In this document: positions 8,799 to 17,560 of the stretch, in pieces | How positions within the stretch are numbered: the first letter of the stretch is position 1 | Layout of the letters: every line of letters starts with the position of its first letter | DNA from: an uncultured Candidatus Melainabacteria bacterium | Lineage (GTDB): Bacteria > Cyanobacteriota > Vampirovibrionia > Gastranaerophilales > Gastranaerophilaceae | DNA: 64,000 bases | Assembly: GCA_934717855.1 (NCBI GenBank) | Contig: CAKUZI010000001.1 | Span: 124,001-188,000 of the forward strand | Reading direction: 5' to 3' | Notes under the pieces: generated by a model | What the model was told of the DNA's origin: nothing | The model's input: only the letters and a program-made list of their open reading frames with translations | Database searches by the model: none | Program-made: the position numbers and the translations under genes

Positions 8799-10351
8799 TG
8801 GAATTAAAATCTATAATAAAAAACGCTTTAAAAAAGAAAAGCCCCGATGAATTAATAGCAGTGAGTAAAAAGTCTGAATTGAAAAAGACTTTGAATGTAT
8901 TTGACTTAATTGTACTTGGTATTGGTGCAGTTGTCGGAACGGGTATTTTTACAATTATCGGAACTGCTATTCAAGGAGGACCAGAAAGTGCAGGAGCAGG
9001 CCCGGCTATTGTAATTTCAATGGTGTTGGCTGCTGTTGCTTGCGTATTTTCAGCGCTTTGTTATTCCGAAATTGCGGCAATGATTCCTGTTGCAGGTAGT
9101 GCATATACATATACTTATGCAACAATGGGTGAATTCATGGCTTGGATGGTAGGTTGGATTTTAATGCTAGAGTATGCAATTGGAAATATTACTGTAGCTT
9201 GTGCTTGGACTGGATATTTTGTTCAGTTTTTAAAAGGGTTTAAGCATATTTTGCCAGCATTTGTTGTTAATTTTCCGCTTTGGTTAAGAAACGATTATCG
9301 TTATATGCTTTCGTATTGCGATAAATTTGGGCTTGACCCTCACACTCAAATGCCGTTTTTGTTTGACAAAATCCCTGTTGCAATAAATTTACCTGCTATG
9401 GTAATTGTGCTTTTGTTGACTGTCCTTTTGATAAAAGGGGTTAAAGAGTCAACAAGATTTGCAAGCATCATGGTTGGTGTAAACATGTTTATGATAATTT
9501 CATTTATCATTGTCGGTGCTTTTTATATTAAACCTGAAAATTGGACACCTTTTGCGCCAAATGGTTTTGAAGGCGTATTTATGGGTGCATTTTTAATATT
9601 CTTTGCATATATCGGATTTGATGCTATTTCTACAACTGCAGAAGAAACAGAAAATCCACAACGAGACTTACCTATTGCGATATTGGGAACTCTTATCATT
9701 TGTACAATTTTGTACGTTTGTGTTGCTCTTGTTTTGACTGGGAATGTTCCTTTAGGGCATATTGATATTCAAGCTCCTATTGCACATGCTATGAGAGCTA
9801 TCGGAATGGATTGGTTTGCAGGGTTAATTTCTATAGGTGCTTTGTGTGCATTAACGTCTGTTCTTTTGATTTATCAACTGGGAACAACAAGAATTTTGTA
9901 CGCAATGAGCAGAGATAGATTTTTACCAAAATCATTAAGATTAATCCATAAAAAATATAGAACTCCGCATGTTCTGACATGGATTTCTGGCATTGTAGTT
10001 GTTATATGTGCATTGTTTATGGATTTGAATATTTCAGCTGAATTGTGTAATTTCGGAACATTCACATCATTTATTATAATTTGTATCGCTGTTTTAATTT
10101 TGAGAAAAACAGATCCGGATAGACCAAGACCGTTTAAAGTTCCGTTCTCACCTGTTTTCCCTATTTTAGGGATAATTACTTGTGGCGGATTGATGCTGTT
10201 TTCAATGAAATTTTTGACAACTTCTTCTTTGTATTTTCCGTTATGGTTGTTAATCGGAGTTTTAATTTATGCAACTTACGGTTATAGCCAAAAAAGATTA
10301 GAAGAAAAACAAAAAAATAAAAGACAGCCAAAAGCTAAAGTTGAAGCGTAA
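8798..10351 (+). CDS. APC-family amino acid permease, second of a tandem pair
   Basis: Close paralogue of the preceding permease (517 residues), sharing the same N-terminal pattern (SPDELIAVSKKSELKKTLNV), the helix-1 GIGAVVGTGIFTIIG site, PVAGSAYTYTYATMGE and LRKTDPDRPRPFKVPFSPV. About 12 membrane helices. The two differ at substrate-site positions (GSGIFAVVG against GTGIFTIIG), which suggests different specificity after a local duplication. The ATG overlaps the previous stop (TAATG). The operon ends at a strong hairpin 14 bases downstream. Confidence 0.92.
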   Translation: MELKSIIKNALKKKSPDELIAVSKKSELKKTLNVFDLIVLGIGAVVGTGIFTIIGTAIQGGPESAGAGPAIVISMVLAAVACVFSALCYSEIAAMIPVAGSAYTYTYATMGEFMAWMVGWILMLEYAIGNITVACAWTGYFVQFLKGFKHILPAFVVNFPLWLRNDYRYMLSYCDKFGLDPHTQMPFLFDKIPVAINLPAMVIVLLLTVLLIKGVKESTRFASIMVGVNMFMIISFIIVGAFYIKPENWTPFAPNGFEGVFMGAFLIFFAYIGFDAISTTAEETENPQRDLPIAILGTLIICTILYVCVALVLTGNVPLGHIDIQAPIAHAMRAIGMDWFAGLISIGALCALTSVLLIYQLGTTRILYAMSRDRFLPKSLRLIHKKYRTPHVLTWISGIVVVICALFMDLNISAELCNFGTFTSFIIICIAVLILRKTDPDRPRPFKVPFSPVFPILGIITCGGLMLFSMKFLTTSSLYFPLWLLIGVLIYATYGYSQKRLEEKQKNKRQPKAKVEA

Positions 10352-10364
10352 CTCGTTTTTTACA

Positions 10365-10399
10365 GCATAATTATAAAAACTATTTTTATAATTATGCTA
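10365..10399. terminator. Bidirectional terminator overlapping the XRE regulator stop codon
   Basis: Perfect 16-bp stem (10365-10380 with 10384-10399), 3-nt loop, T-rich on both sides. The right arm covers the stop codon of the minus-strand XRE gene. Confidence 0.9.
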
Positions 10400-10669
10400 T
10401 TTTTCAATAATACAAAAATCTTTTCCTAATTTTTGTTCTAGCTTTTCAATCAAGGATGATAGTGGAATATCCAAAGCTTCTGCTATTCTCCAAAGCATTG
10501 AGATTTTTGCTTCTATTTTTCCATTTTCTACTCTACAAAGATTCCCAGAATCCAGTTCGTACTCATAAGCGAGCATAGTTTGAGACTTTGCTTTCGTTTG
10601 TCTTTCTTCTTTTATAACATTTCCAAGCGCTTTTATTAATTGTAAAGTTTTATTGTTTTTATATTGCAT
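10397..10669 (-). CDS. Small XRE-family helix-turn-helix regulator
   Basis: A 90-residue DNA-binding protein consisting of little more than a Cro/C1-type HTH: LGNVIKEERQTKAKSQTMLAYEYELDSGNLCRVE, then NGKIEAKISMLWRIAEALDIPLSSLIEKLEQ. It is divergent from the prepilin at 10735, and the 65 bases between them hold two perfect inverted repeats, so it probably controls itself and the prepilin. The start ATG lies six bases after a TATACT box, with no ribosome site, suggesting a leaderless message. No toxin partner is adjacent. Confidence 0.88.
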   Translation of the reverse strand: MQYKNNKTLQLIKALGNVIKEERQTKAKSQTMLAYEYELDSGNLCRVENGKIEAKISMLWRIAEALDIPLSSLIEKLEQKLGKDFCIIEK

Positions 10670-10676
10670 ATATACA

Positions 10677-10718
10677 GTATAAGGATTATACTATTGCTAT
10701 AGTCCTGTATACATACAG
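10677..10718. promoter_or_regulatory. Candidate operators between XRE regulator and prepilin
   Basis: Two perfect inverted repeats: GTATAA-GGA-TTATAC (10677-10691) and CTGTAT-AC-ATACAG (10705-10718). They lie in the divergent control region and overlap the expected -10 zone of the regulator gene. Confidence 0.5.
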
Positions 10719-10734
10719 TGGAGGGGAGGGGGTT

Positions 10735-11403
10735 ATGAGAGCTAAAGCGTTTACATTAGCAGAAGTGTTAATAACACTTGGGATTATCGGTATTATTGCA
10801 GCATTGACAATCCCAAGATTAATTGTGAATTACCAAAAACATGTAACAATTAACAAGGTGAAGAAGTTTTATACAGAAATGAATCAAGTTATGCAATATT
10901 CAATTGCTGAAAATGGGGAATATAGTACCTGGGATTTTAGTTTGCACAGTTATGAGTTTTATACAAAATATTTTGAAAAATATTTGAAACGGGTAACATC
11001 TGTTCAAAAAGGAATACAGGTACATTGTGATTTTTTAAATGGAGTTAGAGTTATTTTTTCCGATGGGACACAGATGATATTTTCGACTGTTAGTAACTAT
11101 ATGACTCATTTTGTTGTCAAAAAGTCCAATGAGTCTGCACCAGTCCTAATTTTTTACACTTCTGCAAAAAAATATGAAAATATATTCGGTTTTGATATTA
11201 AACCAACAAGGGAACGTTTTTATTTTACAATCAGCGAAAAAGGAATAATTGTGCCTCCAAATATAAATGCAACAAGAACTTCTAATTTATCTAGTTGTAA
11301 AAACAATAATATTTGCGCTGGCGATGATAACAACGGACATCAAGAGTGCTCAACTTTAATATATAAAGATGAGTGGTCAATTAGTGACGATTATCCTTGG
11401 TAA
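10735..11403 (+). CDS. Type IV pilin-like prepilin
   Basis: A 222-residue secreted pilin-like protein. MRAKA is a short class III leader, and FTLAEVLITLGIIGIIAAL is the methylated, hydrophobic N-terminal helix with the essential Glu at +5. Prepilin peptidase would cut before Phe6; the -1 residue is Ala rather than the usual Gly. The globular part is unfamiliar and ends with a Cys-containing section (SSCKNNNICAGDDN, QECSTL) that could form disulphides outside the cytoplasm. The ribosome site is unusually strong (GGAGGGG). It is divergent from the XRE gene, likely its regulator. Confidence 0.9.
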   Translation: MRAKAFTLAEVLITLGIIGIIAALTIPRLIVNYQKHVTINKVKKFYTEMNQVMQYSIAENGEYSTWDFSLHSYEFYTKYFEKYLKRVTSVQKGIQVHCDFLNGVRVIFSDGTQMIFSTVSNYMTHFVVKKSNESAPVLIFYTSAKKYENIFGFDIKPTRERFYFTISEKGIIVPPNINATRTSNLSSCKNNNICAGDDNNGHQECSTLIYKDEWSISDDYPW

Positions 11404-11430
11404 ATAATTATTAAAAACGCCTCAATTACC

Positions 11431-11458
11431 TTGTATTAAAATCTTTATCGCATATAAT
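11431..11458 (+). promoter_or_regulatory. Promoter of pgi
   Basis: TTGTAT (11431-11436), 16-bp spacer, TATAAT (11453-11458), about 55 bases before the ATG. Confidence 0.65.
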
Positions 11459-11514
11459 AAGTGTATAAAGTTTACTTATTAATTGAGAGAGATAGGGTAT
11501 TTTAAGGAGTAAAA

Positions 11515-12903
11515 ATGATTAAACTCGACTGCCGAAATGTTGATGAAAAAGTGATTGGCAAAGATAATGGTTTGAATTTGCAAGAAGAATTTGCAAAATA
11601 CAAAGATACGATTGCTCATATCATTTCAGATTTAAACAAAAGAAAAGATAAACCCGGGCAGTGGTTGCAGTGGATGAATTTGGGATATAACGAAGAGACT
11701 CTTTGGTATGTTAAAGAATATGCATCAATGGTACAAGGACGCTTTGATAATATTCTTGTTCTCGGAATTGGTGGTTCTGCTCTAGGCGGAATGGCAATGG
11801 CAGAAGCGCTTTTAAAACCATATTGGAATTTACTTACTCCTGAACAAAGAAACGGACTTCCTAGAATATTCTTTCTTGATAATATTGACCCTGATACGAT
11901 TACCGGTTTGTTTGATGTTTTAGATTTAAAGAAAACTCTTGTAAATGTGATTACGAAGTCTGGTTCTACAGCAGAAACAATGTCACAATTTATGATTGTA
12001 AAAAATATTTTGGAACAAGAATTAGGTTCAAATTATAGATATAATCTTGTTGCAACTACAGATAAAAAAACTGGAATATTAAGACAAATTGCAGAACAAG
12101 AGGGATACAAAACTTTTGTTGTGCCGGATGATGTAGGTGGAAGATTTTCTGTATTTTCTGCAGTTGGACTCGTTCCACTTGCTCTAGTCGGAATTGATAT
12201 TGATGAAATTATGAACGGTATCAAGGATATGGATTTGGCATTAAAAAATACTGATATTAATGAAAATATGGCTGGACAAAATGCTCTAATTCATTATTTG
12301 ATGGACACTCAAAAAGGGAAAAACTTATCTGTAATGATGCCTTATTCAAGTCGTTTAAAATATGTTTCTGATTGGTATGTTCAGTTGTGGGCAGAATCTT
12401 TAGGAAAAAATAAAGATAAAAACGGAAATGATGTTCATATTGGACCAACTCCTATTAAAGCTCTTGGAGCAACAGATCAACACTCCCAAATTCAATTGTA
12501 TAATGAAGGACCAAATGACAAAGTTATTAACTTTATTAGAGTTAGAGAATTTGATAATAATTTGGAAATACCGAATATATTTGAATATACCGGCATTGGC
12601 TATCTTGGTGGAAAAACGATTAATCAATTAATAAATGCAGAAGCTGATTCTACAAAGGTTGCCTTGACTGATTATAACAGACCAAATGTTACAATTACTC
12701 TTGATAAAGTAGATGGTTATAATTTGGCACAACTTCTTTATATGTTAGAGGTTCAAACCGCTATTGCAGGAGAGTTGTATAATATCAATACTTTTAACCA
12801 ACCTGGAGTTGAGCAGGCAAAAAATTATACATATGCTTTGATGGGTAGAGCCGGATACGAAGAATCAGCTCAAGCATTACAAGCTAAAATGGCAATGGTA
12901 TAA
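11515..12903 (+). CDS. pgi: Glucose-6-phosphate isomerase
   Basis: Interconverts glucose-6-phosphate and fructose-6-phosphate in the cytoplasm, feeding glycolysis and, through fructose-6-phosphate, GlmS amino-sugar synthesis. Signature stretches are VLGIGGSALGG, VITKSGSTAETM (phosphate-binding), VPDDVGGRFSVFSAVGL, and the catalytic-zone GATDQHSQIQLYNEGP. At 462 residues it is of the shorter bacterial type. AAGGAG precedes the ATG, and it has its own promoter. Confidence 0.95.
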   Translation: MIKLDCRNVDEKVIGKDNGLNLQEEFAKYKDTIAHIISDLNKRKDKPGQWLQWMNLGYNEETLWYVKEYASMVQGRFDNILVLGIGGSALGGMAMAEALLKPYWNLLTPEQRNGLPRIFFLDNIDPDTITGLFDVLDLKKTLVNVITKSGSTAETMSQFMIVKNILEQELGSNYRYNLVATTDKKTGILRQIAEQEGYKTFVVPDDVGGRFSVFSAVGLVPLALVGIDIDEIMNGIKDMDLALKNTDINENMAGQNALIHYLMDTQKGKNLSVMMPYSSRLKYVSDWYVQLWAESLGKNKDKNGNDVHIGPTPIKALGATDQHSQIQLYNEGPNDKVINFIRVREFDNNLEIPNIFEYTGIGYLGGKTINQLINAEADSTKVALTDYNRPNVTITLDKVDGYNLAQLLYMLEVQTAIAGELYNINTFNQPGVEQAKNYTYALMGRAGYEESAQALQAKMAMV

Positions 12904-12935
12904 TTGTTTTTTGAAATTTGTTGTAAAATAATTAA

Positions 12936-13436
12936 ATGATAAATATGTTAAAAAAAGTATTTGTTGTATTGATTTTGTTAATAGGAATTCCTGTTTTGGC
13001 AGAGACTTTAAAAGCAGGAGTTGTGAAAGTTGGGGATGTTCCAAATTCGTTTTATGGAAGTTGGAGAGTTGTAGCGAAAATAGATAGACAGTCCGGCTCT
13101 GCTTATTTTAAACCTCAATCTGTAGATTTTTGGAACTTATCTCGTTCCGGTGACGTCATTAATTTAGAAAACCCGTTTACCGGCGCTAATGCTACGGTAA
13201 AACTGGACTATGTGGACGGGAATTTGATTAGATTTACCAAAACAGGGGATTACGACGGAAATAAAAAACTTACGGATACAGTTGACTTAAAACTTATCGG
13301 AGACAAGTTTACGGGTGTAAATTATATTACGCTTGAAACTTTTTCAATTAGGGATAATTCTTTAATTAGAAAGGATACGGCAATTTATCTTCTTGCAGGC
13401 GAAAAGGTTTCAGGGACAAGTATTACAGGGAATTAG
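12936..13436 (+). CDS. Secreted protein of unknown function
   Basis: I do not recognise this 166-residue protein. MINMLKKVFVVLILLIGIPVLA is a clear Sec signal peptide, with cleavage likely after VLA. The rest is beta-rich, with GSWRVVAKID, FWNLSRSGDVINLEN, VKLDYVDGNLIRFTKTGDYDG and DKFTGVNYITLE. This reads like a small extracytoplasmic lipocalin-like or jelly-roll domain. A TAAAAT box ends six bases before the ATG at 12936, so the message may be leaderless; ATG 12945 is the alternative start. It ends three bases before trxB, suggesting co-transcription. Confidence 0.75.
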   Translation: MINMLKKVFVVLILLIGIPVLAETLKAGVVKVGDVPNSFYGSWRVVAKIDRQSGSAYFKPQSVDFWNLSRSGDVINLENPFTGANATVKLDYVDGNLIRFTKTGDYDGNKKLTDTVDLKLIGDKFTGVNYITLETFSIRDNSLIRKDTAIYLLAGEKVSGTSITGN

Positions 13437-13439
13437 AAT

Positions 13440-14372
13440 ATGAAGCAATTAGATTTTGATACTATTATTTTAGGCGGAGGGCCGGCAGGGCTTTCTGCTG
13501 GGATTTACAGTGCTCGTGGCGCTGTTTCTACTGCAATTGTTGATAAAAATATGTTTGGAGGTCAGCCCTCAAATTATTTAGAATTGGAAAATTATCCTGG
13601 ATTTCCAATTGTTGGCGGGTATGATTTAATGGAAAAAATTGAAGAACACGCTGATAAATTTGGAATTCAAAAATTCCCAATGCAAGAGATTGAAAAAGTT
13701 GATTTGATTTCCAAAAAGATTTATACAAAAGAATATGAATTTAGTGCAAAAACAATTATTATAGCGACAGGAGCTCAGCCAATGAAATTAGGCGTGAAAG
13801 GCGAAAGAGAATTTGTTGGCAGGGGAGTAAGTTATTGTGCTGTTTGTGATGGAGCTTTTTATAAAAATAAAGTTGTCGCAGTGATTGGTGGCGGGAATTC
13901 TGCAATTGAAGAGGCTATGTATTTAACAAAATTTGCATCAAAAGTTTTTGTTGTACACAGAAGAAATGAGTTAAGGGCTGATAAAATTATTCAGGAACGC
14001 GCATTTAAAAATGAAAAAATAGAATTTGTTTGGAATAATGTTGTAAAAGAAATTAATGGCGAAAACACTGTAAATTCAGTTGTTTTAGAAGATGTTAAAA
14101 CCGGAAAACAAACCGATTTAACAGTTGACGGAGTTTTTCCATATATTGGAATTGTTCCGAATACAGAGGATTTTAACGGTCAGTTAATGCAGGATAAAAA
14201 AGGCTTCATTATTACGGATGAAACAATGGCAACATCTATAAATGGCGTTTTTGCAGTTGGAGATGTCCGGAATACACCGTTAAGGCAAGTAGTAACGGCT
14301 GTATCAGATGGAGCTGTTGGAGCAGTATATGCGGTTAAGTATCTTGAAACACTGCACACTGAATTAGTTTAG
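13440..14372 (+). CDS. trxB: Thioredoxin-disulfide reductase
   Basis: FAD flavoenzyme that passes electrons from NADPH to thioredoxin. The FAD-binding GGGPAGLSAG is at 12-21 and the redox-active disulphide CAVC at 133-136 followed by Asp137. The NADPH-site GGGNSAIEEAMYL is at 150-162, and the C-terminal FAD motif is GVFAVGDVRNTPLRQVVTA. Length 310 is normal for bacterial low-molecular-weight TrxR. The HRRNELRA stretch after the second nucleotide-binding motif fits NADPH preference. It starts 3 bases after the secreted-protein gene. Confidence 0.95.
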   Translation: MKQLDFDTIILGGGPAGLSAGIYSARGAVSTAIVDKNMFGGQPSNYLELENYPGFPIVGGYDLMEKIEEHADKFGIQKFPMQEIEKVDLISKKIYTKEYEFSAKTIIIATGAQPMKLGVKGEREFVGRGVSYCAVCDGAFYKNKVVAVIGGGNSAIEEAMYLTKFASKVFVVHRRNELRADKIIQERAFKNEKIEFVWNNVVKEINGENTVNSVVLEDVKTGKQTDLTVDGVFPYIGIVPNTEDFNGQLMQDKKGFIITDETMATSINGVFAVGDVRNTPLRQVVTAVSDGAVGAVYAVKYLETLHTELV

Positions 14373-14448
14373 AATTGTAAATATTTGTAAATAGTTAGCA
14401 AAAGTTTTTATTTTTTAGATTTTAAGCCTTTTGTAAAGGAGAATTATT

Positions 14449-14817
14449 ATGCAAATTAATTCAGTTAACAGTTTCAGAAATCAAAGTACATCTTTTGGTC
14501 AAAAATACCCTTTTGGTGATGTAATGTCAATAATGTCAGCTTGCTACGCGCATAACACCGAATCGGTTAACAAGACTTGTGCCTCTATTGTGAAACGAGA
14601 AGTTGGTAATGTTGCAAGTCAACGTAGAAATTTTAATGAAGCTCGCGATTTGCTGGTACTTGAATATAGAAATTTAAGAGAAGTTGCCGCAAGATATTCT
14701 GAAGCGATTGACAAAGAAAATCCTAATCACTTTGCAATTCCAAAAGAAAGAATGGAAGAAATTGTAAAGGAACAAGCTAAGAAGTTTGGCAGTGATACAA
14801 TTGATATTAATGTTTAA
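14449..14817 (+). CDS. Small lineage-type protein with N-terminal SFG motif
   Basis: A 122-residue protein I cannot assign. It opens MQINSVN with STSFG at 13-17, the same style as the proteins at 4599 and 58574. The rest is polar and helical (RREVGN-like, RNFNEARDLLVLEYRNLREVAARYSEAIDKENP) with no membrane segment. A good AAAGGAG ribosome site precedes the ATG, and it has its own terminator. The N-terminal motif may mark a shared destination or processing step; this is inference. Confidence 0.75.
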   Translation: MQINSVNSFRNQSTSFGQKYPFGDVMSIMSACYAHNTESVNKTCASIVKREVGNVASQRRNFNEARDLLVLEYRNLREVAARYSEAIDKENPNHFAIPKERMEEIVKEQAKKFGSDTIDINV

Positions 14818-14834
14818 TTAAATTAAATATGATG

Positions 14835-14864
14835 ATAAAGGAGGGAAATCATTCCCTCCTTTAT
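14835..14864. terminator. Bidirectional intrinsic terminator
   Basis: 13-bp stem (14835-14847 with 14852-14864), 4-nt loop, then TTTTTT. Shared by the convergent small protein gene and clpB. Confidence 0.88.
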
Positions 14865-14880
14865 TTTTTATCAATATTTA

Positions 14881-17475
14881 TTATTTGTGAAATACAATTT
14901 CATCGTTTTTAACGTCGATAGTGACTTTATCTCCTCGCAAGAATTTTTGAGCTAAAATTTCTTTAGATAGAGGATTTTCGATAAGTTGTCTGATTACTCG
15001 TTTCAATGGTCTTGCGCCATATACCGGATTAAACCCTCGAGTTGCAAGGAATTCTTTTGCATCTGGCGTGATTTCAAATTCAATTTCTTGATCTTTCAAC
15101 AATTTTCTTAAATTATCCATTTGAATATCTACAATCTTTGTCAAATCTTGCATATTCAAAGCTTTAAAGAAAATTGTTTCATCAATCCTGTTCAAGAATT
15201 CTGGTTTGAAACGACTTCTCAAAACCTCCATAACTTTTTCTTTGGTTTCATCAAAAGTTTGAGGATTCCCGATTGAATTTAGAGTGTTTTCAAGGATTAT
15301 GTCACTTCCAATGTTTGAAGTCATTATGATAAGTGTGTTTTTAAAATCGACAGTTCTTCCTTTGCTGTCTGTTAAACGGCCATCATCAAAGATTTGCAAC
15401 ATAATATTGAATACATCTGGGTGAGCTTTTTCAATTTCATCAAAAAGCACAACTGAATAAGGTTTACGACGAACAGCTTCTGTTAATTGACCACCTTCAT
15501 CATATCCTACGTATCCCGGAGGAGCTCCAACAAGTCTTGATACGTTATGTTTTTCCATATATTCAGACATATCAATACGAATTAGAGCGTCTTCGTCATT
15601 AAACATAAATTCTGCCAATGATTTTGCAAGTTCTGTTTTCCCAACACCGGTTGGCCCTAAGAATAAGAAAGTACCAATTGGACGTTTTGGATCTTTCAAG
15701 CCGGAACGTGCTCGACGGATTGCATCAGAAACCGTATCAACAGCTTCTTCTTGTCCCACAAGACGTTTGTGTAAAATATCTTCCATATTCAACAATTTTT
15801 GTTTTTCACTTTCAACAAGTTTGGTTACCGGAATTCCTGTCCATTTGCTTACAACGTTTGCAATATCATCTTCTGTTATTTCTTCTTTTAGAAGTTTATT
15901 GTCTGATTTTTCTTTGTTTTGAACAGCTTTTAATTGTTTTTCTAGTTCAAGGAGTTTTCCGTATTTTAATTCAGCAGCTGTTTGTAGATCGGTGTTACGT
16001 TCAGCTTCATCGATTTTTGTTTTTACATGTTCAATTTCTTCCTTAATTCCGGCTTCACCTGTAATAGATGCTTTTTCTTGTTCCCATTGAGATTTAAGTT
16101 TATTGATTTTCGCTTCTAATTCATTGATTTGTTTTGTTAAATCTTCAACTTTTGCTTTTGCATCGTCATCGTCCTCTTTTTTTAGAGCTTCTCGTTCAAT
16201 CTCAAACTGAATTTTTTGACGCATCATTTTATCAATTTCTTCAGGCATAGAATCTATCTCTATACGAAGAGAAGATGCAGCTTCATCAATCAAGTCAATA
16301 GCTTTATCCGGTAAAAATCTGTCTGTAATATATCTGTCAGAAAGTTTTGCAGCTGCAATTAATGCACTGTCAAGAATTCTAATCCCGTGATGAACTTCAT
16401 ATTTTTCTTTCAAACCACGCAAAATTGAAATAGTATCTTCGACAGACGGTTCTCCAACTAACACAGGTTGAAAACGTCTTTCAAGAGCCGGATCTTTCTC
16501 GATGTATTTGCGATATTCATTTACTGTTGTAGCACCGATTGTTCTCAAAACTCCACGAGCAAGCATAGGTTTTAATAAGTTACCTGCATCCATTGAACCC
16601 TCGGTAGCTCCTGCTCCGACAACGGTATGCAACTCATCAATAAACATTACGATTTCACCGTTTGATGCTTCGACTTCTTTTAATACAGCTTTCAAACGTT
16701 CTTCAAATTCACCTCTGAATTTTGCACCTGCAACCAATGCACCCATATCAAGAGAAACAAGTTTTACGTCTTTCAAGCTTTCCGGAACATCACCACGAAC
16801 AATTCGTTGAGCTAAGCCTTCTACAATTGCGGTTTTACCAACCCCAGGTTCACCTATTAAAACAGGGTTGTTCTTTGTTCTTCTGTTTAATACTTGAATA
16901 ATACGACGAACTTCTTCGTCTCTGCCAATTACAGGATCCAATTTCCCTTTTCTTGCAAGAGCTGTTAAATCTGTTGAAAACTTTTCCAAAGCTTTCATAT
17001 TTTCTTCTGCATTTTTATTATCCACTTTTTTATTACCTCTTATTTTTTTCATTGCGTTTAAAACTTTGCTAGCGTCAACTCCGTTTGTTTTTAAAACGTT
17101 TTGAATTTCGCTCCCATCGAGTTTTGTCATAGCAAGTAAAATATCTTCAATACTAACAAATTCATCTTTCAATTCATTTGCTTGCTGTTCTGCTAAATCA
17201 AGCAATCTATAAGTTTCATTAGACATATAAACTTGTCCTGACGGAGGGCCGGAAATAGTCGGGTAAGAGTTAACCAATTGAGTAATTTTGTTAATAAAAT
17301 TTTGATTAAATAACTTCAACTCAGTCAAGTAATCCTTGATTATTCCCTCTCCTTTAATCATTGCAAGCATAATGTGAGCCGGCTGTAACTCTGTATTTTT
17401 ATGGCTTTGCATTACAGCTCCTGCAGAATTCAGCAATTCTTGAGAGTAATTTGTAAATTTTTCAAAATTAGGCAT
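14881..17475 (-). CDS. clpB: ATP-dependent disaggregase ClpB
   Basis: Hsp100 disaggregase that works with DnaK. It has a Clp N-domain (about 1-145) and AAA1 with Walker A GEPGVGKT and Walker B VMFIDELH. The coiled-coil middle domain (about 400-530, rich in Glu/Lys) is specific to ClpB, and AAA2 carries GPTGVGKT and VVLFDEIEKAH plus the C-terminal D2 small domain. The ATG at 17475 is chosen because AAGGAG (17485-17490) sits 9 bases upstream of it. The longer TTG alternative at 17484 would abut the ribosome site with no gap. The result is 864 residues, normal for ClpB. No CIRCE-type heat-shock operator is evident upstream. Confidence 0.96.
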   Translation of the reverse strand: MPNFEKFTNYSQELLNSAGAVMQSHKNTELQPAHIMLAMIKGEGIIKDYLTELKLFNQNFINKITQLVNSYPTISGPPSGQVYMSNETYRLLDLAEQQANELKDEFVSIEDILLAMTKLDGSEIQNVLKTNGVDASKVLNAMKKIRGNKKVDNKNAEENMKALEKFSTDLTALARKGKLDPVIGRDEEVRRIIQVLNRRTKNNPVLIGEPGVGKTAIVEGLAQRIVRGDVPESLKDVKLVSLDMGALVAGAKFRGEFEERLKAVLKEVEASNGEIVMFIDELHTVVGAGATEGSMDAGNLLKPMLARGVLRTIGATTVNEYRKYIEKDPALERRFQPVLVGEPSVEDTISILRGLKEKYEVHHGIRILDSALIAAAKLSDRYITDRFLPDKAIDLIDEAASSLRIEIDSMPEEIDKMMRQKIQFEIEREALKKEDDDDAKAKVEDLTKQINELEAKINKLKSQWEQEKASITGEAGIKEEIEHVKTKIDEAERNTDLQTAAELKYGKLLELEKQLKAVQNKEKSDNKLLKEEITEDDIANVVSKWTGIPVTKLVESEKQKLLNMEDILHKRLVGQEEAVDTVSDAIRRARSGLKDPKRPIGTFLFLGPTGVGKTELAKSLAEFMFNDEDALIRIDMSEYMEKHNVSRLVGAPPGYVGYDEGGQLTEAVRRKPYSVVLFDEIEKAHPDVFNIMLQIFDDGRLTDSKGRTVDFKNTLIIMTSNIGSDIILENTLNSIGNPQTFDETKEKVMEVLRSRFKPEFLNRIDETIFFKALNMQDLTKIVDIQMDNLRKLLKDQEIEFEITPDAKEFLATRGFNPVYGARPLKRVIRQLIENPLSKEILAQKFLRGDKVTIDVKNDEIVFHK

Positions 17476-17560
17476 AAACCTCAACTCCTTTTTTCAAAAT
17501 ATCTGTAATTATATTTTAACGTGATTTTTGAAAAAGTCACTGAAATTAATTATTATTTAA

